Below, one piece after another: positions 33,001-45,500 of a DNA stretch of 64,000 nucleotides. The DNA is taken from positions 124,001-188,000 of the forward strand of contig JAFCMP010000072.1 of the NCBI GenBank assembly GCA_017506865.1, written 5' to 3'. The notes beneath the pieces were generated by a model. It searched no databases. It was given only the letters and a program-made list of their open reading frames with translations, and was not told where the DNA came from. The DNA is from Tribonema minus. Its lineage: Eukaryota; Sar; Xanthophyceae; Tribonematales; Tribonemataceae. The translations under genes were made by a program, and so were the position numbers. Position 1 is the stretch's first letter, and every line of letters begins with the position of its first letter.

Positions 33001-33422
33001 GCAGCGGCGGCAAGGCGCGCCTCGGGGTCTACCTGGGCATCGCCGCCGCTGCCGCCGTCGCCGCCGTCGCCGCGGCGTGGGCGGCGCACCAGTGGTGGCG
33101 GTGCTGGCGCCAGGCGCGGCCGCGGCGCGACAACCGCAAGGGCGGCCGCATGCGCGGCTTCGATGCGCCGCGCTTCTGCCGCGCGCGCGGCGACTCGGAC
33201 GAATTTGATCTGGAGATTGTGGAGAGCGGCGGCGTGTGCGCGCCGCGCCTTTCGGACCCGCCCAAGACGCAGCGCGCGCTGTCCTTCCCCACGCCGCTAT
33301 CGTCGCCGCCGCCGCCGCCGCACGTGCTGCTGGCGGCAGCAGCGACGGACGCGCGCGCGCCGCCGCCGTCGGACCCGCCGACGCTGCGGCAGTCCGCGTT
33401 CGCGCGCGCGGCGCCGGAGCCC

Positions 33423-33453
<31 letters not shown>

Positions 33454-36400
33454 AGTCTGCGCCCGCGACGCCGCGCACTGCGGCGACGCTGTCGGAGTGG
33501 GAGATGCTGCTGGTGACGCCGCCGACGCTGGCACGCGCCAAGTCCGTGGAGACCGCCATGTCGACGCGCTCGGCGGACGCCACGCCGTTCTTCGCCGCCG
33601 CCGCCGCCGCCGCCTCCTCCTTTGCCGGCAATGACAAGCGCTGCAAAAGTCTTCCGCCGACGGCGCGCGCGCGCCGCGCGAGCTTCGCCGCCTCCGGCGC
33701 TGCCGCTGGCGGCACCCCCACCGTCGCCGCCGGACAGCACGACCTCAGCACGCCGCCGCCGCCGCGCCGCCTGCTGCCGTCCAGCTCCAGCACCACCTCC
33801 ACGAGCGATGATAGTGGCGACTGGGGCGGTGGCAGCAGCAGCAGCAGCAGCGGCGGCGGCGGCGGCAGCAGCAGGGTTGCCCTGGCGTGTCATGGTCGCG
33901 CCAGGTCTTGCTCCGCCGCGACTGCCGCCATGCGCACAGCTGCCGCGTCCACCGCCGGCGTCCGCTCAGACACCGCTAGTGCCGCCGCAGGTCGCGGCAC
34001 CCCGCTGTCGCCGCGTCGCAGGCGCAAGTCCGCCAGTGCTGCCGCTGCCGCCAGCAGCGCAGCAGCCGCTGCCACGCGCAGCAGCGTATATGGCAGCCCG
34101 TCGCCGGTGCACCGCTTGCAGCGCGCCCTGTCCAGCAGCGCTGTGACCGCACCCTGCACTGGCGTCGCAGCCGCATCCACTGACGCAGGGCTCAGCAGCG
34201 CGGTGCCGCCATGCAGCCCGCAGCGCGCCTCTGGCGGCGCCGTCAGCGCTGGATGCCGCCAGGCATCAGTGTGCCGCGGCCGCAGCGACAGCAGCACCAG
34301 CCGCAGCAGCAGCAGCAGCACCAGCCGCAGCAGCAGCGGCAGCAGCAGCGGCAGCAGCAGCAGCAGCGGCGGCAATAGCTCACCATCTGCGACGCCGCTG
34401 CGCCGCTCCCTGCCGGCGACGTCCGCGGCGCGCGGCGGCGGCGTGACGGACGCCCCTGACGCGCTGCGCCGCGCCAGCGCTGCGAGCATCATAGCGGCGA
34501 CGCTCAGCGCGGCCGGCGCTGATGCGGACGACACACCCGCCCAGCTCGCAGCGCTGCGCTCCGGCGACACGGACATTTCTGACGGCGGCGACGACGATGG
34601 CAGCGTCGCCTCCTCCGCCGGCAGCTCCGGGCGCTATCACGGCCTGCGCGCCTCGCGGTTTGCGAGCGAGGCGGCGACGAGCGCTGCCGCGACGACGACG
34701 GGCACCGGCGCCACGGGCAGCAGCGCAGGTATGCTGAGTAGTGTATGTGCTGGTCAGGCGCGGTGTCCTAGTAAAGGTCATCAGTGGCGAGCCTGGGTTA
34801 AAATTGGTTTGAAGATAGGCATAACATGAATATCTGCTTAGACACACAGTGTTTTCTTCTTGAACGCACAATACTTCGAAGTATCGCTTTGATTTAGATG
34901 GCTTCCACTCGTGCTGCAAACTGCAAGCGCAAATGCTATACTTGCTGCCCCACACACCCGTACATATGTACGCAGCGCAGCTTGCATGCCTGCACAGAAA
35001 TCACAGATTCTCAACCGCCGTAGTGCACATGTCGTTTCCCAAGGACAGCGGCTACGCACCCTTTGCTTGCCACTGACAGACGACACTGATCTGTGATCTG
35101 TCACTTTGCTGGCACATACTTTGCGGCAGACCGACAGGAGGCCTGTCTGTGTGCTGCGGCCACAGTATCTTGGCATAGTAGCATTTCTTCGAGCATAACT
35201 CAACCCTATTCCTAACTACTGTACCCTCTCCTCATCGTCCGCTGCTGTGCACTGCTGCACGCAGGCGCCATCACGTGGGACGCCGTCGCGCGCGCCGTGC
35301 GCGGCAGCGACGACAAAGTTGAAGACGGAGAGTCACTGCCGGATCTTCTGAGTGAGGAGGTGGTGAGGGGCATGCAGGGGGCGCTGGAGGCACTGCAGGC
35401 GCCGCCGCAGTCGGTGACGCGCCTGCGGGCGGCGCCCATCGGCAGGGGCGCGTTCGCCAGCGTGTACAAGGTGCACTTCAGGGGGCAGGAGTGCGCGGCA
35501 AAGGTGAGTGACGGTCTTGCGCTCGCCCCGCCCCCGCAACGCTCTGTTATTGCTAGCTAATAAAAATGTCACCAGTAGCCGCACTGATTCGTGCCTCGAA
35601 GTAGATTCGATGGCAAGCAGGCCCAGGAGCGCCGTTGACTGGAGTTCCTCTGAGACGACGCTCCGCAGTCAGCTGTGTAGCTCGCTCTCATCCTGCGCAC
35701 TTGCGACGACACCTGTTGTGAAACGTGCGACCATCGCGGCTGACGGCAGCGCTCCTCGCCGCGCATCAATTGCCCGTCTCCGCCGCCGCAGGTGGTGAGC
35801 CTGGCGGACATGACGCCGGCGCAGATCCAGCGCGTCATGATGAACTTTGCGCGCGAGGTGTACATACTCACGCGCCTCGTCAGCCCCCGCGTCGTGTCGC
35901 TGCACGGCTGCGTGAGCTCCGTGGGCGAGCTCACGCTCGTCATGGAGGTGATTACTGTGGTGTGGCAGTGATCCACTATTTTAAAAGTTACAGATGCTTC
36001 ACTTGTAAGTTGTTGATGCTTACAATGTCATACACCAGTGTGGGCCCATTGCAGAAGCAGAGGGTGAGCATGTGTGGCCTTTGCTTCCAGATCATGCCCC
36101 CCCTCGCAATGCCTGCTGAGAGCAGTGTGGAGCGTATGAGTAGCACATGGTGCAGCGCACGGCGGTGCAGCGCGCACGCCCATCACCAATCGCCTTTGAC
36201 GGTCGCACGTGTTGCTTGCGGTATCGTTGTCGGCGGAGCTGGTGCATCTGCTTTGTCGCCTGCTCCGGCGGATGCATGCAGGCTTCAAGTTGCAGTGCTG
36301 CCGATTCCCAGCGTGCGCATCTGTATGATCTGCCTGTCACCTGTAGGCAAACGTCACGAATGCACTGGCGTTGTGGCAACACTTGGCTGATTATAAGCCT

Positions 36401-38286
36401 GTGGCCACTGATCCGCGAAAGTTTGAAAGGCCATGGCCACATCGCAGCGCTCCGTCGCTCATTCTATTGCTGCCCCCCCCCCCCCCCCCCCTCCAACCCT
36501 ACGCCCCGCCCCCTGCTGAGCAGTACATGCGGCGCGGCAGCCTGCGCAAGCTGCTCAACTCGCTGGAGCTGTGGGCGGAGGTGACGCCGCGCATGCGCCA
36601 CCAGATGCTGAGCGATGTGGCGGAGGGCATGCAGTACCTGCACTACAACGGGATCTACCACAGGGACTTGAAGAGGTGAGTGGCGGTAGTATGCGTGCAG
36701 CAGGGCGCTTAGAGGCTAGTGTGTGGTGACAACTGAAAACTGGCAGAGAACTTCAAGCCAGGCATGCAGTGCAGCTCAGAGAATCGTGTAGGCTGCTGTG
36801 TCTTGCGTGTTCCCTGGTGCTGCTATCCGGCGGAACGGCGTGCGCGTGGCATGGCTCAACACGCGTGAAGGCGCATGCATGCATGTCATCCTGGACGTCC
36901 ACCTGAAAGCCCTTCAAGGGACTAGCACCACCACGCAAGCGCACTCCCACCAACCGCTTGCTCGCGCTCGCGTCTCCGCGCGCCGCCGCCGCCGCCGCCG
37001 CCGCCGCGCGCAGCCACAACGTCCTCATCGGCGACGACTTCCGCGCCAAGCTCAGCGACTTTGGCCTCAGCCGCACGGCCTCCACTATCACATCCTTCTC
37101 TAGCGGCCGCTGCGGCGGCGGCGGCGGCGGTGGCACTCTGAATTGGATGCCGCCGGAGTGCTTTGACGCAAGCGCGGCGGGCGCCGACGCGCCGAAGCGC
37201 GACGTGTACTCGTATGGGATGGTCGTCTGGGAGGTGCGTGCGTGCGTGAGGCGACTAGCAGTAGCGGCTGCAAGCAACGACGACTGCACGTGCCCTAAGA
37301 GTTGAAGTACTGTCTGGAGAGCGCCTACGAGAGTTGAAGTTGTACTTCAAGTGCGGCGTGATGTGATTGCGGTAACGTCTTTCTCGCCGCACGCGCTAAT
37401 GCATTGAATCACAACTCATACGGGTCGCGGTCATACCTCAAGTACCTGGAAGAATGACTTTCATCGTGAACGTCAGTTCACCGGGTCCACACGTCGAATG
37501 GCGACAACTACTCATGCGACACGGTGGTTGGGGCGGGTGCACACCTGCATGCGATGCGCGCCAAGCGCTCACAACAATCTGCCTGACGGCGTTCACTGAG
37601 GGAGTGTCATTCATTGCCCAGGGCACTGCTAGGCACGTCCGCTGGCAAACTCCCGCAGTGCAGGTCAGACTTGTCTGACATATGCTAGAGATATCACAAA
37701 TGAGATGCGGCTCAGCGACACGCGACTGCAAAGGTGTGATGGCCCTGTACGCTGACGTCGCATTCGTCACAGTCTCCTGAGCGTCACATTATCCATGCGC
37801 ACTTCAAAACTGCTGCATCGCCCCTGCACCGTCGCCGCTCCAAGCCTTCCACTGCTCGCTCGTGGCTCTCATTACGAGGCCACTACACATTTCAATCGCC
37901 AACATCGCACACGTCACCAAGCCTGATGCTCACAGCCCCCCCCCCTACCCCCTTACCCCCAGGTCCTGGCGGGCGAGGCCGGCCCCGAAGCCAACACACC
38001 GTGGGGGCGCACCCCCCCCGCCCAGCTCATCGCGGCCGTCCTACGCGGCGAACGCCCGGCGCTGCCCGCGTGCTGCGACGTGCGCGGCGACGCCAACGTG
38101 CGCCGCGCCCCGCTGCACAGGGGCATCATGGCGGCGTGCCTCGCGGCCGCGCCCGCGGAGCGGCCGACGTTCGACGAAATCGCGCGCACGCTCGACGAGT
38201 TCGGCGGCGCGTCCATCGACTCTGACTCTGACTCGAATGAGTCTGGCTCGGACTCTGAGTCGGATGATGAGCTGCGGTCAGAGTGA
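30005..38286 (+). CDS. Receptor-like protein kinase (TKL-type), about 1445 aa
   Basis: This is a probable plasma-membrane receptor kinase with nine phase-consistent exons: 30005-30235, 30611-30828, 31626-31948, 32254-34728, 35265-35503, 35792-35947, 36524-36675, 37014-37233, 37963-38286. A signal peptide starts the protein (RQVALALVMIAAVAATTQ). A Cys-rich module follows (about 78-170; CHHHLDLC, CAACINVVG), then a Ser/Asp-Ser tract and a Pro/Thr-rich stalk (about 259-350). Next is an alpha/beta-like domain (about 358-500) with a very basic loop (RRQRQLRRLRRQRR), a transmembrane helix (about 515-537), and about 600 disordered Ser/Ala residues. The kinase has IGRGAFASV, K1162 in AAK, REVYIL, HRDLKS-HNVLI split by an intron, DFGLSR, a Gly-rich insert in the activation segment, WMPPECF, DVYSYGMVVWE and a C-lobe Arg in ERPTF. 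All catalytic motifs are present, so it should be active. The tail is Ser/Asp/Glu-rich. Confidence 0.85.
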
Positions 38287-39575
38287 ACGCTCGACGAAAC
38301 CGGCGGCGGCAGCGGCCGCGCTTGGCGTGGCGGCGGCGGCGGCGGTGCTCGTGCTGCAAGGTTGTTCGTGCCTCGATGCCGCGCGTAGCAGTGGTGGTGG
38401 CGTCGACGCGTGAGCCTTGCAGTGCGTGGGCGCTGGGTGCAGTGTTAGGGATCGGTGATGAGCCGTGCTGTTGTAGATTGGTGCAAGAGCACCGTTGGTG
38501 CGGCACGCGTGGCTAGTGCCTTCTCTCGGCTGTTAGGGCCAGCTGCAAATAATAGGAAATTGCCCTCCCAGCTGCACAGCGGCTTTGCAGCACGCGCCGC
38601 AACAGTTTGAGGTGAGAGGTGGTGCAGGAGTTTGCGTTAGGTTTACATGTAGACAGCTGCGCTGCGCCCTTTTCGATCCGCTACACCTACGGAGCTCTTC
38701 AGGCGCCCTGTTAGATTGGTTTTGACCTCCAGTATCATCGTACAATGACATGCCCCAAACCCAGCCTGCAGCATGGGTCGTGGTTGCAAGGTAGTGAGCT
38801 GAGGGAGTCAACTTGTAGCGATGAGCATCGGGGCTGTCTTGGTATGCTGAGAAGGCACACACGGCGCGCACAAGCAAAGAGAGGGGGGCTTTACACTTTT
38901 TTTCAATGTGCACACAAGTACGACATGAGGGTCATCAATCCTTTTCGAGGGCTGCCTTCAGCCTTGACAGTTTCCTGCGAGGTGCTAACCTGCTTCCTTG
39001 CGCATCACACTGGTGACAGCCAGCGGATGCTTCCGCTGATAATGACAACACCATTTTATGAATGGCATGAGCTAGACCGTTTGTGGAGCATAGCACGACG
39101 CGGTGACGCTTGTCCTCTGACGTGTTGACGCTTGTTTCTCCGCTTGTTGGCATGTTTTGTGGGCTCTATGTTGGCTGGCGGCATCTTTCACTGGTAGAAC
39201 AAGTACGCTGTCTGCATCAGTGCGCACAGAGAACATCGCGCACAAGCTCAATGGGAGCATGGAGTTGAGTATGATATGGTGCAGAACAGTGTGTCCGCCC
39301 TCAAGCGACAGTGAATCAAGAACTACATTGGGTCTCCCATGCGCGCATGCATCAGCCTCAGCGCGATATCGCCTTGTTGAAGTTGAAGTGGACCAGCCTC
39401 GTGGTCCGCCCTTCAGCGAAAGTGAACAAAGGACTATGCATTGGGTTTACCAAGCGGCGTAGGCAAATCACATTGGCACACGTAAATGAGGCGATGATGC
39501 CTCCAAGTCACTTCTGCCTCCTGTTGAAGTTGAAGTGGAACAGAACTTCGTTCCGCCAATTTGGCACTAATAACC
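38287..39575. other. Intergenic between kinase and deacetylase
   Basis: No gene was recognised. GTTGAAGTTGAAGTGGA occurs twice (about 39377 and 39521) with related flanks, including CAGCCTCGTGGTCCGCC and CAGAACTTCGTTCCGCC, so it is a weak diverged duplication about 145 bases apart. Confidence 0.4.
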
Positions 39576-42500
39576 ATGGCCTCGTGGTTGCTGCTGTGCC
39601 TCCTGGCGCTGTGTGCGCAGCTTGCAAAGGGCATGTCTATAGCATCCCCGCCTCGGACGCTGCCCACCACAATTGCAAGCTCTCCGCGATGGAGCACAAA
39701 GTACTGGTCAGAACATGGTGACAAATTCTACCAAGAACAGTTCGGGGAAGCCAAGGAGGATCAGCTGCCAGTGGTGTATCATGACTGCTATAACATCGGT
39801 AAGCGTCGCATAGATGATGGCTTGGCCAACTGTATAAATTGCTGTGATGATGTGTTGACGAGTCGTGCTTTCGTCAGACGAATCTTCTTCTCAGGTGTGC
39901 ATGACGATTACAGTGGTTGACAATATGGGTCAACAGAGTCGCCCCAACACAACCAGTGATTGTCGATTAATACTCTGGCCAATGTCACTGTCACAGACCT
40001 GGTGCAAAACATAGAGCTTTTGTCAAAACTCACCAACATGCGTTGTGATCAGTTACGACAGGCCTCTAGCAAGGGGGATGCTGGGAGTAGAGTACACGTT
40101 AAAGCAATTTACCCGAGAACAGATGCAATTTAATATGTAGCAACGTCACTCACAACTTCACCTACTACTGCAATTCTCATCCCAAGAATCCGAACAAGTT
40201 GCATGCCTCCCTTGCCCCCCCCCCCCGGTTCTCGCCTCGCTCACCTCTTCCTGCAGGGTTCTTCGGCCTTGAACGGCTACACCCCTTTGACTCGTTCAAG
40301 TTCAGGCGCATCAGAGACGGCTTGGTGGCGGCCGGCATAGTCAAGAAGGACGCCACTGTCACCCCTAAACCCGCAACCCGCCGCGCCCTGTCTCTAATCC
40401 ATACACCAGAGGTAAGAGCTTGATCAGGGACACAATAAACGCCTGGTGCACATCTCTCATGCTTATTATTTGCTGATGGTTGGTAGCAGCCGGTATTGGT
40501 ATCTGTTTGCTGATACTGGTCTCTGATGCATTAGCCAAATGGGCTGCGAACTGGCGGCCATGTGCACATGCGTGGACGGTTCACGGATGCCCCGCCGCTC
40601 GCGTGCGGCGACTTCGCATTGCCACGCGCCATTCCATCACCACATCGTGTAACCTGTGCATGCAAGTGCTGACAACTCTATACCCTACCATTCGAGACTG
40701 CCTCTTTTAACCATCCTGCACATCTCAACGCCGAACAATGCCACAACCCCCCCCCCCCCCCCTGCCCCCCCCCCAGTACCTGGGCTCCCTCGATAGCCCG
40801 GCGAACATGGCGCGCATCGCCGAGTTCCCGCCCCTCGCCTTCATGCCCGCGTGGATGGTGCGCTCCAAATTCACGGAGCCCAACCTGCACCACGTCGGCG
40901 GCACCATTCTGGCGGGCAAGCTGGCGCTGGACCGCGGCTGGGCGGTGTCGCTGGGGGGGGGGATGCACCACGCGCACGCCTCGGGGGGCGGGGGGTGGTG
41001 CGTCTTCGCGGACGTCGTGCTGAGCTACCAGCACCTGCGGCTCGCGTTCCCGGAGAGGGTGGCGCGCGTGCTCATCGTGGACCTCGACGTGCACCAGGTG
41101 AGCGACGCGTGCGCGGGGGTGGTTACTCCATGCTTTTGGGGGGGGGGGCGGGGGGGTACTTTCTCGCGCACGCCTTGCTGGGGGAGGGTGCCATAAGGCT
41201 TCTAAACCTGCCGCAGGGTGCGGAGCGTTGCTGCGTGAGGGATCAGCGGGGATGGTTGCATTGCGCATGACTGACATTGTGGGAGCGTGTCTCGGCCGTG
41301 TTTGATAAGCCCGCTGGACTTGCCGCTAATGTCTGAGTGGCGCTGCTCGCAAGCGCGATGTTGCGGAGCTGGGTCTGAGCAGAAGCAGTGGGTAGTCGGC
41401 TTCGTTGTAACATCATTTTTTTTCTTCTTCGAAACCACGTACACCAAGCTTGCTAGCTACGATACATCTGCGACATGCCGTGTGACTGACAGGTTAGCGT
41501 GGGCGTCGCCATCATTGATCTGCATCTGCAGCAGTGCTAGCGACTCCCTGTGGCAACAGTCACGCGTGAAACCATATGGGGCGCTCACAGCACCCCACCG
41601 AATAGAGCCGATAATCTGTATGATAATCTGCTCCCATGCATCTGATCTGTACAAGTACTATGTAGTAGAGCCTTGCATGCGCAGCACTGCCACCAGACAA
41701 CCACACCAACAGAAGCCGTTGATCAGACACCACCGCCTGCTCATTCTATGCCTTAGGACACTCATTGCAGTACATACATGTCATGGTGCCAAGAACATGA
41801 TAGCAGCCAATGCCTCAGGAAAATCTGTCTGGAAGATCGACTTTGTCTCCTTGGGAGCGCCATCGCTGCACTCAATGGGCTCTCATCCGCATCCATCGTG
41901 TTCTCCACAGGGCAATGGGCACGAGCGGGACAAGCTGACCATGGGTGACACTGGCGCAACCGTGTTTACGCTGGACGCATTCAGGTGAGCGCGGACGCGC
42001 ACAGAGCGGGGTCCAATTAAGTTGAGCGTTGCGATGGCCCTGACTCTAATCCTGATCCTAGCCCTAACTAAGTCTACCCCCAACCCTAATGACAGCGAGC
42101 ACGTCACACTTGAAGTTTTGCCACGGTTGGAGAGAGCGAGGTCGCAGCGAGCACTGTCACGCTTGAAGTTTCGCCGCGCTAGAGAGAGTGAGCACTTGCA
42201 GATAGGAGCGTGCGGATGTTTGTAGGCGAGGGACCCTTCAGGGCGCGAGCCTTCTTAGGTATTTCGGCGCGCGCGCGATTCTCCACACTACAGATGCATC
42301 TGGGCGTGCTCATTTTTGCGGTACCGGGTATGCGTACGTGCGTATCGCTGCAACCGTTCACCAATCAGCGCGCTGGGGTCGATTTGCCGCTCTCAGCGGG
42401 AACACTTGGAAGCCTCGAGCTTATTCTGGCGCTGGCTCTCCAGCGCGTGAGGTGTTGCTGCACAGGCGGCGCGGAGCGCGCGCAGCGTGTTGACGCTCGG

Positions 42501-45500
42501 CACGTCTCGTACTGCAGTCTCAAGCCTGCGGCCACGCTTCACGGCCTGCAGGGCGTTCTCATCAGGTCGCCACTTTTCGCTCCTCGGAAGTGAAGTTGTG
42601 CGTAACGGCTTTGAAGTTGCTGAAACAAAAAATGTGCATCGTGGGTGCTCGGATGTGCTTAAGTAGAATTAAAGCCGTCTTACAGGAAGGCAGAACTTAT
42701 GCTCGCAACCTGTAGTACGTGTTTTGATGCTCACAGATTCAACGCAAAACAGCATTTGATGCAGGTTAAAAAAAGCTTGAAAAACCACGCGCAAGCTGAG
42801 GTGGGAGCGATGGTCTCTTACCCGCTTTGAGCGCAGCTTACCCCTTGCTAGCCTCCTCTACACTATCGACATGGGTCCCTCGCCCCCTACCTCCGGAGGA
42901 TGAAGGGAGGGCCTTCCTTGTTTTCTAGTGGAGATGGGCGTGCGCGTTGCAAGCGGAAAGTGTCAAGAAGCTCCTAGAAGCGATGGAAAGGAGGGAACTG
43001 CCCAAGTTCACGCCGCTTCAAGCGGCAGTGTGGATTGAGCCTTCGCTCTTGCGGTCCAAGCGGGAGCAGCTGGACTATGCGGCGGCCGTGTGGCACCCAC
43101 AGTAGATTAGGCTTGCGCACAACATCTAATCGACGCGACAGGTGTCGGCATCACCCAGGCCACTGCCTTTGCCGAAGCAGCGCAAGCGACATCAGTAGAT
43201 TAGGCTTGCGCACAACATCTAATCGACGCGACAGGTGTGGGCATCACCCAGGCCACTGCCTTTACCGAAGCAGCGCAAGCGACATCAGCACATGGCGGCA
43301 GCTGGCGGCGCTGCCCAGCCTTGCCCAAGCGCGCCGCGGCGCAGTTCGGGGTCGCACGCCAGCAACGCTCGCACAGGTCGATCTACATACAGTGCGCTGT
43401 AACAGCAGGCATGCATCAACACAGAGGGCTTGCTGAGAGATGTAGATGCTACGGAGTTGTTTGCAAGCATGGCCAGGGTCGTTGGAGACGGCGAGGCACC
43501 GACGGAGATGATCACGCGCTATGCAATCGAATGCCACCTTCGTGAATATGGCCAGGCGGCATATGGCGCCCAGCAACAGCTGCGGCAAAGCGCCACCCTT
43601 CAGAAGATTGAAAACCTCCCTCGTGCTGTAGTCTACACTCAGATGCCTACGACTGTGTAGCACCCGCCCATCTGCGTGAATGCCTCTCCGTCTCTGATGA
43701 CTCTGGCCAGAAGTTCAAAGAATTGTGTAGCATCTACGTCCTGTAGCAAGCCCTCCGCATTGATGCATGCCTGCTTCCACAGTCTCTGCGACCGCCACCG
43801 TTGACAGCGTGCGTGATGCTTCTTTCTTGCTGCGCGCTAGCTCATGCAGTCCACGCCCGTGTACAGCAGCATGAGTTGATGCGCCGTGCATCGGCACCCT
43901 CTGAATGCATGTTGTCAGCTCAACACACTGCTCCCAACTCTTGCCCATAAAAAGTGGACAGCCTGCAGATGACCTCCTCATTGTTACAACAGGTCGTATT
44001 GCAAAAGTTATTGCCCATTTTTGGTCACACATATGTTGTATCTGTTCCCGCAGGCCAGTGCTGTTCCCCCAAGACACGTATGCCACGAGCGCCATCGACG
44101 TCAGGGTCAACCTCACAGGTATGTTCGTTGCGTCACTTCTGCAGCGCTCATGCAGCAGGGCGCAGTCTCAGCAGCCGCTCACAACTTTGGGTCGTGATCA
44201 GCACAGGGTTTGGAGAGTAGTTGACTGTCAAGTATACATGCACTAGCCATCGACAGTTTTGCGGAGCAGGGTGGCTGCGTGTGTCAACATCAACTTGATC
44301 TGCTGTTGAAGGGGCTTGTTGTGAGTCAACCGTCACATCAGGAGTTGTGTAGCACAACCCTGTGAAGCCCTCACTGAAGGCTAAGAAGGCTGGTACGAGG
44401 CTGGTACCGCAGGCATTTTCTTCAAACTGGTGTTGTTGAGGACATGTCGTGTTTGCAATACTATGGTGCCAACGTGGTGTCAAGGGCTGGCATGCCTAGG
44501 CTCATTGCAGCGCAAATGCGGACCCGTGGCTACATTTCAAGTGCCGTGCGGTATTGCCGACTACCGTTCAGGGTGAGCTTCATTGTGATGTTTGTAAAAA
44601 GAGTTGAGCTTCCACCAGAAGGTGCGTCTACTTTGTCGTAGCGCCCACAGCCTGCCTCCACAAGCAACATGATGCGGTACCTGCAGGATGCCGCTGTTCT
44701 TTGTCATGCTTGAAGATGTCTTCTTGGGCGAACGCCCATTGGTTGGTGCCAAGTGCAATGTACAGTGTCTGCTGCTGGTGTGTAGTCCATTCTGCCACTT
44801 GAAGCTGATGATGGAAAATTGCAATGGTTGGTCACTCACCCTGAGCAACTGCAATGAATAAGAATGGCAGCTTCAGTTCCCTTCTCAACTAGCCGGCTGC
44901 TTACCGCCCTCAGAGCTGCCTCAGCGGTCGTGATTATTCTGACTGGCAGATGCACACACTTGATGTCGGATAAAGTTCAAGTCATTCAGACACTTGAAGT
45001 ACATCAGATACCTCCGGAGCAAAGAGGTGCTATTGGTGCCAGTCGCGTAGCATTTGGGCTCAATGCAGGCTGGTTCCCCCCTTCGCCCTCAGGTTGTGAA
45101 ACGGACTCTGAGTACCTGAAGCGGATCGAGGCGGCTTTAGCAGAGGCGCTGGGTGGGGGGCAGCCGGGGGGTAAGGAGGGTGCACCGCCCTTTGACATCT
45201 GCTACTATATAGCTGGAACTGACATACTGGTTGGCGACCCCCTTGGGGGGATGAACATCAGCCCAGAGGTGAGATGAATTCCAGTGTGCAAGGGGTTTAT
45301 GCGTCATGCACTGTTCCACTTTGCCTGCTTCTGCTGCAGTCTCATTGCCAATTGGCTGATGAGGAAGGACACAATACTTGGGTGACAGGCATTGTCAATG
45401 CTCAGTTTGAGAGCCATGTGTTGTCGCAGTCCAAGCGGCTGACAACAGTGATGTCTGCGCAAAGCGAGAGGTAGTAGCGCCAGAACCCACTGCTGCAGTG

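Noticed and set aside
41287-41988. 233-codon plus-strand frame in the deacetylase region
   Set aside because: Only its last 74 bases form a real exon, with the GNGHERD motif; the rest is intron with balanced composition.
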